A DNA stretch of 64,000 bases from Brevundimonas aveniformis DSM 17977 (GTDB lineage Bacteria; Pseudomonadota; Alphaproteobacteria; Caulobacterales; Caulobacteraceae), in contig NZ_AUAO01000003.1 of NCBI RefSeq assembly GCF_000428765.1, forward strand, positions 372,001 through 436,000. The letters run 5' to 3'. Shown piece after piece: positions 44,823 to 54,021 of this stretch; position 1 is the first letter of the stretch; every line of letters begins with the position of its first letter. The position numbers were made by a program, and so were the translations under genes. The notes below the pieces were generated by a model. It saw nothing but the letters and a program-made list of their open reading frames with translations, was not told the DNA's origin and did no database searches.

Positions 44823-46484
44823 ATGTCCGAAACGACGAGCGGAAGGCCGCCAGGACCGCGGCTATTCATCAAGAAATCCATTTCCCAGATTCAGCGAGAA
44901 GCCGCCACCAGCGGTCTGAAGCGATCCCTGGGGCCCATCAATCTGATGAGCCTGGGGATCGGGGCCATCATCGGGGCGGGGATTTTCGTTCTAACCGGTC
45001 AGGTGGCTTCGGCTCACGCCGGTCCGGCGATCATGTTCTCATTCGTGCTGGCCGGCATCGCCTGTGCGCTCGCCGGTCTGTGCTACGCCGAACTGGCGTC
45101 GACCATGCCGGTTTCCGGCTCGGCGTATACCTATGCCTACGGCACCATGGGCGAGATTTTCGCCTGGATCATGGGTTGGCTTCTCGTTCTCGAATATGGC
45201 GTCGCGGCTTCGACCGTCGCCGTGGGCTGGTCGGGCTATGTCATCTCGATCCTGAGTGATTTCGGGATAAGTCAGACCCTGTTCCCCACAATCCAGTACG
45301 CCGGCGGCGAGGGGCCTCAGTGGGCCACGCCGCTTATCCAGTACGTCTCGGAGGGCGGGGCCAGCTTCCCGCTGACCGGAACCTTCAACCTGGTGGCGGC
45401 TATCGGCATCGCGGCGGTCTGCTCGCTGCTGGTTCTGGGCGTGTCCGAAAGCGCCAACATCAACAACGCCATCGTGGTCATCAAGATCATTGTCCTGCTG
45501 ACGTTCATCGCGGTGGGCATCTCCTACATCAACCCGGCGAACTGGGACCCCTTCATCCCGCCGCAGGGCGATACTTGGGACAAGTTCGGCGTCGGCGGCA
45601 TCTTCCGCGGAGCCTCGATCATCTTTTTCGCCTACGTCGGCTTCGAAGCCGTCTCAACGGCGGCCGCTGAGGCCAAGAACCCGTCCAAGGACGTGCCGGT
45701 CGGCATTCTCGGAGCGCTCGTTGTCTGTACCCTGATCTACATGGCGGTTGCTGCCGTGATGACCGGCGTTGTCCCCTATCTGGAGCTGGCCTCGCCTGCC
45801 CCCATCGCCGTCGCCATCGACCGCATGGGTCTGGAATGGGCCAACCTGCCGATCGCCCTGGCCAATGGTGAGCCGATGAATGCCATCAGCTTCCTGATCA
45901 AGATCGGCGCGATCACCGGCCTGTCGTCAGTGATGCTGGTACTTTGCTACGGCCAGACCCGCATCTTCTACACCATGGCCCGTGACGGCCTGCTGCCGAA
46001 GGTGTTCTCGGTCATCCATCCGAAGTTCCGCACGCCCTGGATCGGCACCATTCTGCTCGGCATCGTCATCGCCATTGCAGCGTCGTTCCTGCCGATCTCG
46101 ATCCTGGGCGACCTGGTGTCGCTGGGCACGGCCTGTGCCTTCGCCATCGTCTGTCTGTCGGTGATCATGCTGCGGATCCGCCATCCCGAGATGGAACGTC
46201 CGTTCCGTGTGCCGGGCGGCATCGCGACGGCCGTTCTGGGCATCATCGCGTGCCTGGGTCTGGCGGCCTTCAACTTCATTCCGATGGTTCAGCACGCCAT
46301 GAACGACAATCCGCTGCCCCTGACGATCCTCGGGGCCTATGCGGCGGTCGGCGCGGTGATCTACATCATCTACGGCTTCTGGAACTCCAAGCTGGCCAGA
46401 GGCATCGACACCATCGAGGACCCGACGCTGGCGTCTCCGGCCGAAGCCCTCGGCACCGGTGTCGATAACGTCAAGGAAGACTGA
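44823..46484 (+). CDS. APC-superfamily amino acid permease (CAT-like)
   Basis: 553-residue inner-membrane transporter with about twelve to fourteen helices. The first helix has LGIGAIIGAGIFVLTG, the substrate-binding glycine motif of the APC fold; CYAELASTMPVSGSAYTYAY and FFAYVGFEAVSTAAAEAKNP further mark the cationic amino-acid transporter-like group. The specific amino acid is not readable. ATG at 44823 has GAGGGGGACTTT just upstream, a strong ribosome site; a 32-residue longer reading was rejected. A terminator follows at 46507. Confidence 0.92.
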   Translation: MSETTSGRPPGPRLFIKKSISQIQREAATSGLKRSLGPINLMSLGIGAIIGAGIFVLTGQVASAHAGPAIMFSFVLAGIACALAGLCYAELASTMPVSGSAYTYAYGTMGEIFAWIMGWLLVLEYGVAASTVAVGWSGYVISILSDFGISQTLFPTIQYAGGEGPQWATPLIQYVSEGGASFPLTGTFNLVAAIGIAAVCSLLVLGVSESANINNAIVVIKIIVLLTFIAVGISYINPANWDPFIPPQGDTWDKFGVGGIFRGASIIFFAYVGFEAVSTAAAEAKNPSKDVPVGILGALVVCTLIYMAVAAVMTGVVPYLELASPAPIAVAIDRMGLEWANLPIALANGEPMNAISFLIKIGAITGLSSVMLVLCYGQTRIFYTMARDGLLPKVFSVIHPKFRTPWIGTILLGIVIAIAASFLPISILGDLVSLGTACAFAIVCLSVIMLRIRHPEMERPFRVPGGIATAVLGIIACLGLAAFNFIPMVQHAMNDNPLPLTILGAYAAVGAVIYIIYGFWNSKLARGIDTIEDPTLASPAEALGTGVDNVKED

Positions 46485-46506
46485 CAACCTCAGTCTCCTG
46501 AGGATG

Positions 46507-46540
46507 GAAGCCCGGAGGAAACTCCGGGCTTCTTTCTTTT
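46507..46540 (+). terminator. Rho-independent terminator after the permease
   Basis: Eleven-base stem GAAGCCCGGAG / CTCCGGGCTTC with a GAAA loop, then TTTCTTTTT. It is the strongest terminator in the window. Confidence 0.95.
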
Positions 46541-46566
46541 TGGAGGCGGGACGCTATCTGTGAGCG

Positions 46567-47250
46567 ATGAATTCATCTGCTCCCATCGGCGTCTTCATCG
46601 CGCCGGTCACACCCCTGCAACAGAACTGCACCGTGGTCTGGTGTCCCGCTACCAAGAAGGCCGCTGTGATCGACCCTGGCGGCTCGGTCGATTCGATCCT
46701 GGCCGAGATCGACAGGCGCGGTCTGACGCTGGATCAGATCTGGATTACCCACGGCCATCTCGATCACGCCGGGGGCGCTGCCGAGATGAAGGAGAAAACG
46801 GGTGTGCGGATCGAAGGCCCCCACCCGGACGACCAATTCTGGATCGACGGCATCGAGCAGCAGGGCAAGGCCTATGGCATGCCCGAGGCGCGTTCATTCA
46901 AGACAGATCGTTGGCTCGACGAAGGCGACACGGTCACCCTGGGCGAAACCACCTGGCACGTCCTGCACTGCCCGGGGCATACGCCGGGACACGTCGTCTT
47001 CTTCAATCGGGATGCCCGGTTTGCCCAGGTCGGGGACGTCCTGTTCCAGGGTTCGATCGGGCGCACGGATTTTCCGAGGGGGAATCTCGACGATCTACTG
47101 ACCGCGATTACCACCAAGCTGTGGCCCTTGGGTGATGACGTCACCTTCGTTCCGGGCCACGGGCCGATGTCGACCTTCGGCCAGGAACGCCGTTCCAACC
47201 CCTTTGTATCGGATCAGGCGATGGCGGGGCGCAATCCGTCTCCGGCGTAG
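46567..47250 (+). CDS. MBL-fold hydrolase, glyoxalase-II/YcbL-like
   Basis: 227-residue metallo-hydrolase with the metal motif ITHGHLDHAGG, the histidine in HCPGHTPGHVVF, the bridging Asp in AQVGDVLFQGSIGRTDFP and a distal VPGHGPMSTFG. This complete set matches the YcbL subgroup of glyoxalase II-like thioesterases. It starts 27 bases after the permease terminator. Substrate may be a glutathione thioester, but that is inferred from family. Confidence 0.93.
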   Translation: MNSSAPIGVFIAPVTPLQQNCTVVWCPATKKAAVIDPGGSVDSILAEIDRRGLTLDQIWITHGHLDHAGGAAEMKEKTGVRIEGPHPDDQFWIDGIEQQGKAYGMPEARSFKTDRWLDEGDTVTLGETTWHVLHCPGHTPGHVVFFNRDARFAQVGDVLFQGSIGRTDFPRGNLDDLLTAITTKLWPLGDDVTFVPGHGPMSTFGQERRSNPFVSDQAMAGRNPSPA

Positions 47251-47327
47251 AAACGGCGCAAACGTGGAACTGGACGGGCCGCCACGGGTTGTTCCCTCAC
47301 CTGAACAGCCGAATGGGAACGCCAGCG

Positions 47328-47552
47328 ATGGCCGATAGCCAGACCGGAACACGCACCGGCACATCCAAGCGTGGATTCGCTTCCATGGACCCTGCACGTC
47401 AGCGCGAAATCGCCCGTAAGGGAGGGGCCAGCGTCCCGAGCGAGAAGCGGAGCTTCTCCCAGGATCGCAGCCTTGCAGCGACGGCCGGTCGAAAGGGCGG
47501 TGAGGCCTCACACGGCACCCGGAAGCGGGCCGGCCCGAGGTCAGGAACCTAA
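47328..47552 (+). CDS. KGG-motif stress-induced protein
   Basis: 74-residue basic hydrophilic protein with the KGG family motif twice: GFASMDPARQREIARKGGAS and AATAGRKGGEAS. Relatives include E. coli YciG and the B. subtilis GsiB type, small stress-induced hydrophilic proteins. ATG at 47328 is a choice; ATG at 47313 would add five residues. It is close behind the MBL gene but separate in function. Confidence 0.82.
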   Translation: MADSQTGTRTGTSKRGFASMDPARQREIARKGGASVPSEKRSFSQDRSLAATAGRKGGEASHGTRKRAGPRSGT

Positions 47553-47565
47553 AGCGAGCTCGAAC

Positions 47566-47880
47566 TCAGACCTGTGCGCCCCGCATCGTATTGCGCAGCG
47601 TGGCGTGATGTGTCGGTGCCCCGGCAACGACAACCAGCCGGTCAGAGGCCAGTTGTTTCAATCCACCCAAAGACATCGGCCCGAGCCCAACGCCTGCATC
47701 TTCGTTTCGCGAAACCAGGCTCCCTGGCTGAGGCAAGGAATTGAGATCCGGCAAGGAGGTTGCAGCCGCCTGGCGCGATTTCTCGGCATCCATCGCGCGC
47801 ACCCTGGACACCAGACGCGCCTCTGGCGAAGCACAGTCCGGCCTCAACAGGTCATGCGGTGTGCGCGCCGTCGTCGCCAT
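47566..47880 (-). CDS. Hypothetical protein
   Basis: 104-residue protein starting MATTARTPHDLLRPD. I chose this ATG because GGGAGG lies eight bases upstream and because longer in-frame versions run through the acyl-CoA dehydrogenase gene. It has a polar, charged N-terminus and an Ala/Gly-rich C-terminus (LASDRLVVVAGAPTHH). No motif or membrane segment is clear. It is downstream of the dehydrogenase on the same strand and convergent with the KGG gene. Unrecognised. Confidence 0.5.
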   Translation of the reverse strand: MATTARTPHDLLRPDCASPEARLVSRVRAMDAEKSRQAAATSLPDLNSLPQPGSLVSRNEDAGVGLGPMSLGGLKQLASDRLVVVAGAPTHHATLRNTMRGAQV

Positions 47881-47983
47881 CTCAACAGCCTCCCTACGTC
47901 CCAGCCAATCCTTGACCCAGGATGGGTCGTTCGCCAAGGCGACGAAATCTGATCGTTCAGATGGTGTGGGCCTTCGGCAACGC

Positions 47984-49207
47984 CTAGGCGTGTTCTCCGA
48001 AGCGCGCATACTCCATGCGGGCAATCGTCCGATTGTGGACCTCATCAGGACCATCGGCGATCCTGAGGGTGCGGACCACACCATAGAGCTCGGCCAGGGG
48101 CGTATCGCCTGAAACACCTGCCCCGCCGAAAGCCTGGATGGCGTCGTCAATGACCTTCAAGGCCATGCGTGGAGCTGCCACCTTGATCTGGGCGATTTCC
48201 GAGCGGGCGTTCTTGGCTCCCGCGACGTCCATCATCCACGCAGCCTTGAGCACCAAAAGGCGGCACATTTCGATATTGGTGCGCGCCTCGGCGACCCGCT
48301 GCTCCCACACCGAATGGTCGGCGATGCGCTTCTTGAAGGCCACCCGGCTCAGCAATCGTTCGACCATCAGGTCCAGAGCCCGCTCAGCGCAGCCGATGAC
48401 GCGCATACAATGGTGGATACGGCCCGGCCCGAGACGCCCCTGGGCGATTTCGAAGCCCCTCCCTTCGCCAGCGATCAGATTCTCGACCGGCACCCGCACA
48501 TTCTCCAGCACCACTTCGGCGTGGCCGTAGGGCTTTTCGTCATAGCCGAAAACGCTGAGCATGCGCTCGACGCGGAAGCCGGGCGTGTCGACCGGAACGA
48601 GGATCTGACTTTGCTGCTGATGCGTTGCAGCGGACGGGTCCGTCTTGCCCATGACGATGGTGATGGCGACGTTCGGATGGCCCATGTTGGTCGACCACCA
48701 TTTGCGACCGTTGATCACATAGTGGTCGCCATCACGCTCGATGCGCGTCTGGATGTTGGTAGCGTCCGAAGATGCCACCTCCGGCTCGGTCATCAGGAAG
48801 GCTGAGCGGATTTCGCCGGCCAGCAACGGCTTGAGCCAGCGGTCTTTTTGGGCCTGATCTCCATAGAGGTGCAGGACCTCCATGTTGCCGGTATCGGGCG
48901 CGTTACAGTTGAAAACCTCGGGCACCCAAAGACCGGAATAGGCCATGCGCTCGGCCAAGGGCGCATAGTCCAGATTGCTCAGGCCCGCGCCGCCATAGCC
49001 ACCATGCACCTCTCCGGGGAGAAACAGATTCCACAGCCCGGCCTCGCGCGCCTCGGCCTTCATGGCCTCCATCACGCCTGGTTGGCGGCGATCGTCTTCA
49101 TGAATCGCAGCCCAGTACTCTGGGATGCGCGGCTCAACCCGGTCACGAATGAACCGGTCGAGCCGCTCGCCCCAGGCCCGCGCCTGGTCGCTGGGCCGGA
49201 AATCCAT
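47984..49207 (-). CDS. Acyl-CoA dehydrogenase (ACAD10/11-like)
   Basis: 407-residue acyl-CoA dehydrogenase. FAD-binding text FLMTEPEVASSDATNI and RKWWSTNMGHPNVAITIV are as in the ACAD10/ACAD11 group. The C-terminal region reads IADGPDEVHNRTIAR, with an Asp where short- and medium-chain enzymes have the catalytic Glu region; this is the family norm. Possible substrates are longer or hydroxylated acyl-CoAs. It lies one base downstream of the SCP2 gene, a pairing that suggests lipid turnover. Confidence 0.9.
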   Translation of the reverse strand: MDFRPSDQARAWGERLDRFIRDRVEPRIPEYWAAIHEDDRRQPGVMEAMKAEAREAGLWNLFLPGEVHGGYGGAGLSNLDYAPLAERMAYSGLWVPEVFNCNAPDTGNMEVLHLYGDQAQKDRWLKPLLAGEIRSAFLMTEPEVASSDATNIQTRIERDGDHYVINGRKWWSTNMGHPNVAITIVMGKTDPSAATHQQQSQILVPVDTPGFRVERMLSVFGYDEKPYGHAEVVLENVRVPVENLIAGEGRGFEIAQGRLGPGRIHHCMRVIGCAERALDLMVERLLSRVAFKKRIADHSVWEQRVAEARTNIEMCRLLVLKAAWMMDVAGAKNARSEIAQIKVAAPRMALKVIDDAIQAFGGAGVSGDTPLAELYGVVRTLRIADGPDEVHNRTIARMEYARFGEHA

Positions 49208-49208
49208 C

Positions 49209-49502
49209 TTAGCCCTTCAGGACCGGCTGAAGCGCCAGCGCGTCCATCGGATTGCCGTCGATCTTCATCTTGCCGGACATGAAGGCCCCCATCGGGTCCA
49301 GCTCGCCCTTGGCCAGCGACAGGAAATCGTTGAAATCGATATGGATCGTGCAATCCGCCGGGCCGTCATCATTGCTGACCGCGCCGTCGGCGATCCGAAT
49401 CTTGCCCATATCGCCGAAGTCCAGCTTGTAGGACTTGGCAAGCGCGCCGGCGGCGCTGACGCGAGCGCGAATCTGTTCAGTGACTTCAGCGAGATCGGCC
49501 AT
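49209..49502 (-). CDS. SCP2 sterol-binding-domain protein
   Basis: 97-residue single-domain SCP2 protein, a small hydrophobic-cavity lipid carrier, with ADCTIHIDFNDFLSLAKGEL and GAFMSGKMKIDGNPMDAL as in the family core. The start at 49502 is supported by GGAGG five bases upstream. It comes directly before the acyl-CoA dehydrogenase, with one base between, so it may deliver or hold an acyl-CoA or lipid for that enzyme; this is inference. Confidence 0.9.
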   Translation of the reverse strand: MADLAEVTEQIRARVSAAGALAKSYKLDFGDMGKIRIADGAVSNDDGPADCTIHIDFNDFLSLAKGELDPMGAFMSGKMKIDGNPMDALALQPVLKG

Positions 49503-49648
49503 AGGATCCTCCATGGAATGATAAGGATCGATAGACCTCCGGGGGGCCGGTGCCAAGCGTCACCCAAGGTCAACCTTGGCGATCTTTCGTCGGACGCGGC
49601 CATCGGCAATAGTGTCTCATCCCTTGAAGCACGTTCCGGGAGATCGTG

Positions 49649-50011
49649 ATGACACCTCTAAAACTTGCCGTCGCCGGCGTCCTTTGTCTGAGCCTTGCGA
49701 GCCCGGTCATGGCCCAGGACACGGGCGGCTATCCGCCCGGCACAACGGTCGATGAGATCGAAGCCTTTGAACAGGCCGAGACTGTCCGCCTCAACAATGC
49801 GGTGCTGGAGCGCGATGCCCGGATCGTTGCCGCCAACGAGGCCGAGGCCCAACGCTTCGCCCAGGACCAGGCGGCTTTCGAAGCCGCCCAGGCCGAACAC
49901 GCCCGTGCCCAGGCCCAGTATGAGGCCGAGCTGGCCGCCGCCCAGGCTTCCCAGGCTCGCTACGAGGCCGAAGTGGCCCGGTGGCGCACCCGGAGTTCGC
50001 CCGGTAACTGA
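49649..50011 (+). CDS. Exported coiled-coil protein
   Basis: 120-residue protein with a signal peptide (about 1-22, ending VMAQ) and then a long Ala-, Glu- and Gln-rich helix (about 40-110) of repeating AEAQ- and AQYEAE-like text, predicted coiled coil. No enzyme motif. ATG at 49649 follows GGGAGAT. It is convergent with the TonB receptor, five bases apart. Function unknown; a periplasmic structural role is inference. Confidence 0.72.
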   Translation: MTPLKLAVAGVLCLSLASPVMAQDTGGYPPGTTVDEIEAFEQAETVRLNNAVLERDARIVAANEAEAQRFAQDQAAFEAAQAEHARAQAQYEAELAAAQASQARYEAEVARWRTRSSPGN

Positions 50012-50016
50012 TCCGG

Positions 50017-52293
50017 CTACTGCGGGCCGGTGCCCTGCGGCCCGCCGCCGAAGTCGAACTGGGGTTGTTGGGGCCGGCCTTGGGTGTTGCCAAAGGTCCA
50101 GGTCAATCCGACGAAGGCCGAACGGCCCCCGAACGTATTCTCTGTCCGGTCCCTCAGCGTCGGGGTTTCGTAGTAGGACGCCCCCTGCATCGTCTCGAAC
50201 AGGTCGCGGACCGTAAAACTCAGCGACAGCCGCTCGTTCAGCTTGCGGCGATAGCCGAAGTTGACCATGCCCCGGCCCTCGCGGTGGCCTTGGGCATAAA
50301 CGCTCTCGCCCATCCAGAAGCCACCGAGCTGGAAGAAGTCGTCGGGCGTCGGTTGCCAGTTCAAGCTGGCACGGCCGCTGACCGTGGTTCCGTCGACCTG
50401 ATTGCCAAAGCCCAGATTGGTCGCGTCAATCTGCTGGTGGAAGGCGTTCAGGCTGACGTTATAGCGCAAAGTGGGGTGCAGACGGCCGTTGGCCACCAGC
50501 TCCACACCGGTTGACCGGCTCGACCCCAGGTTCTCGGGCCGGGTCAGCAAGATCCCGCCGCCGATGTCGGTCGCCACGCTCGTGAACGCATCCGACGTTT
50601 CGCGGTAGTACAGGGTGGCCTGAAAGAACTGCTGGTTCGCCCGGCTCAGCCAGCTGACCTCGAAGGAATCCGTGATCTGCGGCAACAGGCCGGCGTTGCC
50701 CGATACGCGATTGTCGGGATCGACATAGACCACAAACGGGTTGAGTTGCTCCGGCTGCGGTCGCTGGACTCGCCGGCTATAGCTGCCCCGAAGCGTTTGC
50801 GTTTCCGACAGGCCATACTCGACGTGCATCGTCGGATAGGCCCGGAAATAGTCGTTGGATTCCGTGATGCCCTGAGTGATCTGGTTCAGGTCACGGGTCA
50901 CATATTCCAGACGCAAGCCAAATTGGGCTGTCAGAGGCCCGATGGGGCGTTCGTAGGTGCTGTACCAGGCATGGACGGCCTGATCCGCCTGGAAATCGTT
51001 CGTCGAGGTGGGGTCGACAATTGCCGTCGCCGCCGTGGCACCGCGCAGCACCAGGTTGGCCAGATCCAGGCTGGTGATCTCGGCTTCATAACCCAGCCTC
51101 AGCTTGTGCCCTTCGCCCATTGGCCGACGATAGGCTGTCGAGAAATTCCAGGTGTCTGTCCCCTGGTCATTGTCGATCACCTCATAGAAGCCAGGTAAGG
51201 CTGGCAGGCTGTAGGCGGTCGCCCCCTCCTGCCGATTCTGGAAATCGCTACGGTCGAAGCGCAGTTCGGTGGTCCAGTCATGGTCCTCGCCGAATTGACG
51301 CAACACACGACCCGTCGCACCGGTGAACTCGCCTGAAAAGCCGCCGAAACCGTCACGACGATAGGCAATGGCCGGCATTCCCAGAGAGTCGTTCTCTTCG
51401 AAGGTGATCGTGCCGCTTCCTTCGCTGTCGAAGGCACTGCGACGCAGCTCACCGTTCACCTGGACCTGCTCGTTGACCCGATACTCGGCGGCCAGGCGCA
51501 GATACTGGCTGTCAGACGGGGCGTCGACCTCCTGCAAATAAAGGCTATCGAGCCAACTACCGCTGCCGACGTCATAGCGTTCGCGCTCGCGCCGGACATC
51601 GAAGTTCTGTCGGTCGTGACGCAGACCGAAGTCGCCCGTCAGCGTCAGATCCCCGAGAACCACCGCTCCGCTGGCGCCCAGATTGTACCGGCCTTCGGTC
51701 CCGACATTGGCGCGCAAAGATCCGCTGTGGGTTTCGTTGGGGCGCACCGCATTGGGACTGGACACCAGATTGATGATGCCTCCCGAACCATCGGGCCGAT
51801 AGGCCGCCGACGGATTAGTCATCACCTCAATGCGAGAAAACTGCGACGCCGGGGTTTGCAGAATGACCGAGGCCCGTCCCGGCCCGCTCATCAGGGCCGA
51901 GGGGCGACCGTCGATCAGGATCGTCACATTGCCATCGCCACGCAGCGAGACGTTGCCGTTGGGATCCACATCCACCGACGGGATATTGCGCAGTGCATCC
52001 GCCAGGCTGCCGGTGGTCGCCTGAAGATCGTTGGCGAGGCTGTAGCTAACGGAATCGATCGAGGTGCGTGTGGCAGCACGATCCGCTGTGACCGTGACGG
52101 TTTCGACCTCGGACTCCGTGTCCTCGTCATCCTCGGCTTCCGTAGCATCAGCGTCTGCCGGCGTTTCGGCGGGCGGCTGCGCGGTCGGCTGGGTCTGAGG
52201 CGGAGTCTGATCCGGGGGCGTTGTCTGGGCAACGGCGGTCATCGGCAGGGCGAGCGCGGCGGTCGCCAGGAGGAGCGTGCGGTAGATTGTCAT
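50017..52293 (-). CDS. TonB-dependent receptor-like outer-membrane protein
   Basis: 758-residue outer-membrane receptor with a signal peptide (about 1-22), a Pro/Thr-rich and acidic linker, a plug domain (about 75-185, beginning VETVTVTADR, then NVSLRGDGNVTILIDGRPSA) and a C-terminal beta barrel ending in alternating aromatic text (FVGLTWTFG). The VETVTVTADR stretch could serve as a TonB box. The barrel resembles the OMP_b-brl_3 group, often without a known ligand. A TGATAATTATCA palindrome sits about 220 bases upstream. Ligand unknown. Confidence 0.92.
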   Translation of the reverse strand: MTIYRTLLLATAALALPMTAVAQTTPPDQTPPQTQPTAQPPAETPADADATEAEDDEDTESEVETVTVTADRAATRTSIDSVSYSLANDLQATTGSLADALRNIPSVDVDPNGNVSLRGDGNVTILIDGRPSALMSGPGRASVILQTPASQFSRIEVMTNPSAAYRPDGSGGIINLVSSPNAVRPNETHSGSLRANVGTEGRYNLGASGAVVLGDLTLTGDFGLRHDRQNFDVRRERERYDVGSGSWLDSLYLQEVDAPSDSQYLRLAAEYRVNEQVQVNGELRRSAFDSEGSGTITFEENDSLGMPAIAYRRDGFGGFSGEFTGATGRVLRQFGEDHDWTTELRFDRSDFQNRQEGATAYSLPALPGFYEVIDNDQGTDTWNFSTAYRRPMGEGHKLRLGYEAEITSLDLANLVLRGATAATAIVDPTSTNDFQADQAVHAWYSTYERPIGPLTAQFGLRLEYVTRDLNQITQGITESNDYFRAYPTMHVEYGLSETQTLRGSYSRRVQRPQPEQLNPFVVYVDPDNRVSGNAGLLPQITDSFEVSWLSRANQQFFQATLYYRETSDAFTSVATDIGGGILLTRPENLGSSRSTGVELVANGRLHPTLRYNVSLNAFHQQIDATNLGFGNQVDGTTVSGRASLNWQPTPDDFFQLGGFWMGESVYAQGHREGRGMVNFGYRRKLNERLSLSFTVRDLFETMQGASYYETPTLRDRTENTFGGRSAFVGLTWTFGNTQGRPQQPQFDFGGGPQGTGPQ

Positions 52294-52708
52294 GGAGGAA
52301 CCACTATGGGGCGTGCAATGGGACGGGAGCTATCGCGCAGCGAAACCTAACGATAGTTACAACTTCGTCATCCGAACGCCGATATCCGAAACCAGGTCCC
52401 TGCGGCGTCAACAACGCAATCGAAAATACGCCCGACTGCGTCCAGCCTCCGCTGTCGCCATGCACCCGCCGCCCACACAGGCTTGCAGCGAGGCCGAGGC
52501 AATTACTGCATGATAATTATCAGAAAATCTGGCGGTGGAGCTAGTGCGGCGACAACAGTTCTCTGCGCAAACCCCAGGGAAAATCCCTGATAACGTGCCC
52601 TTACAGGGAATTCTACGCTGGTCGAACCATTCGGCGGCCAAGCAGGCATAGGGCCGGTCGAGCCACTCTGGTCAGAGAACAGGGAAAAACGGCGTTCGTA
52701 TCAGGCGC
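52294..52708. other. Intergenic segment at the core/accessory junction
   Basis: 415 bases between the TonB receptor start and the stop of the next minus-strand gene. It holds a perfect 12-base AT-rich palindrome TGATAATTATCA at 52511-52522, and otherwise no tRNA, repeat or convincing reading frame. It is the likely boundary between core genes and the accessory block, but no attachment site or integrase is seen. Confidence 0.5.
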
Positions 52709-53860
52709 TCAGCAGGGATTCTCGGGCACTGGAAAGCTGCCCTTCTGGGTTGGGTCGAGGGCGTCGGCCTCGCCCAGCGCCCAAAGCCGCCACTGTTCGA
52801 ACCCCGGATTTTTCGCTGCGTCTGGATCCCCTGCCAGCACGTCGCGCACGAAACCGCGGATGTCCTGGGCCAGCCGCCAGTCGTGGGCCTGTTGGAAGAG
52901 TAATTCGCGACGCGCATTCTGTTCAGCCAGTCGTCTTTCCTCAGCGAGCCTTTCGGCTTCGCGGCGTCGACGATCGAGCTCGGCCTTCAAATATTCTCGA
53001 TGTTCGAGGGCGCGTTGGTAGCTCTCCTCCGCTCGCTTTCGGTATGCGATCTCGCCGGCCACTACGATCTCGATCGCCGCCGTCGCCAACTTCCCTTCGA
53101 GCTTGCCCGTTTCATCGTCAGCAACTTCGAACAAGACATCCTTGGCCCCATCAGCCTGAACTTGGATGCGCATTTTGTCGGCTGCGCTGCCTTCCCACGT
53201 TGGCCACTCGCCGTGGCGGTTGGGTTTGGCGGCCAGGTGGTCCATCGCGAGCCGAAGGCGTGTCGCCCCCACTGTTACATTGATCTCCCTTGCGCTCTCG
53301 CCGCGTACCTCCATTCCGGCGCCATGCTGCGCGAGAGCCAGACCTAAATTGTTCAGGATCAACAATCGACGGCGCTCGAACCCGTGAGCGAATTTCGGCT
53401 GATCCCATGTCCAGCCATGCACAGCGAACTTGGCGGCCCGCTTGGCGTCTCGTTCCAAAATCCGGCGGAGACCCTTGTGAGGAACAGTCAGGTCGCGGCT
53501 GAAAGGCAGTCTGCGAACTCGCCGACCGACGACGCGCTGCATTACCTCATCGATCGGCTCGGCAAAGTGCGGCCTAGACGGAACCGGCTCCGCAAGCTGA
53601 GCTTCCAGGTCAGAATTCCACGCGTATCCCCCAATGTGAACCATCTCACTTGCACCAGGCTCGCGTAGAGGCAGCGGAGCCTGTCTAACCGGCTTGCCCG
53701 CGGCGAGCTTCGCCCAGTGACCGCGCTCCGGCACGGGAATGTTGGCAGCAACGCAGTATTTGCGAAGCGCCACGTCCGACATGGCGAATCCGGACGCCAC
53801 CGTTCTCATCGGCTCAGCCCAGACCATGGTGTACAGCTCGTCTCGGCTCAACGAAGGCAT
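52709..53860 (-). CDS. Hypothetical protein with HTH-like N-terminus and coiled coil
   Basis: 383-residue protein. The first ~60 residues (LSRDELYTMVWAEPMRTVAS, then SDVALRKYCVAANIPVPERG and HWAKLAAGK) match a recurrent N-terminal module with a helix-turn-helix look, found in uncharacterised proteins of accessory regions. The middle is beta/alpha; residues ~280-340 are a highly charged Arg/Glu-rich coiled coil. No enzyme motif. ATG at 53860 was chosen; ATG at 53908 would add 16 residues. It is divergent from the nuclease candidate. Unrecognised beyond the N-terminal module; a DNA-binding role is inference. Confidence 0.72.
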   Translation of the reverse strand: MPSLSRDELYTMVWAEPMRTVASGFAMSDVALRKYCVAANIPVPERGHWAKLAAGKPVRQAPLPLREPGASEMVHIGGYAWNSDLEAQLAEPVPSRPHFAEPIDEVMQRVVGRRVRRLPFSRDLTVPHKGLRRILERDAKRAAKFAVHGWTWDQPKFAHGFERRRLLILNNLGLALAQHGAGMEVRGESAREINVTVGATRLRLAMDHLAAKPNRHGEWPTWEGSAADKMRIQVQADGAKDVLFEVADDETGKLEGKLATAAIEIVVAGEIAYRKRAEESYQRALEHREYLKAELDRRRREAERLAEERRLAEQNARRELLFQQAHDWRLAQDIRGFVRDVLAGDPDAAKNPGFEQWRLWALGEADALDPTQKGSFPVPENPC

Positions 53861-54021
53861 TGTCTGTCCGTGAGTTTGGTCAAAATCGCCTGCAGGCCGC
53901 ATGCTCATAGCATCTGTGGGCGTTCGTTAGCGCCGATCCCTGGCCGATCAGAGACTCCGATCGCCACACAACCTGAAGAAGGTATGATCGCTGGGATCGC
54001 CGCTTCGCCAAAGAGAGCTAC

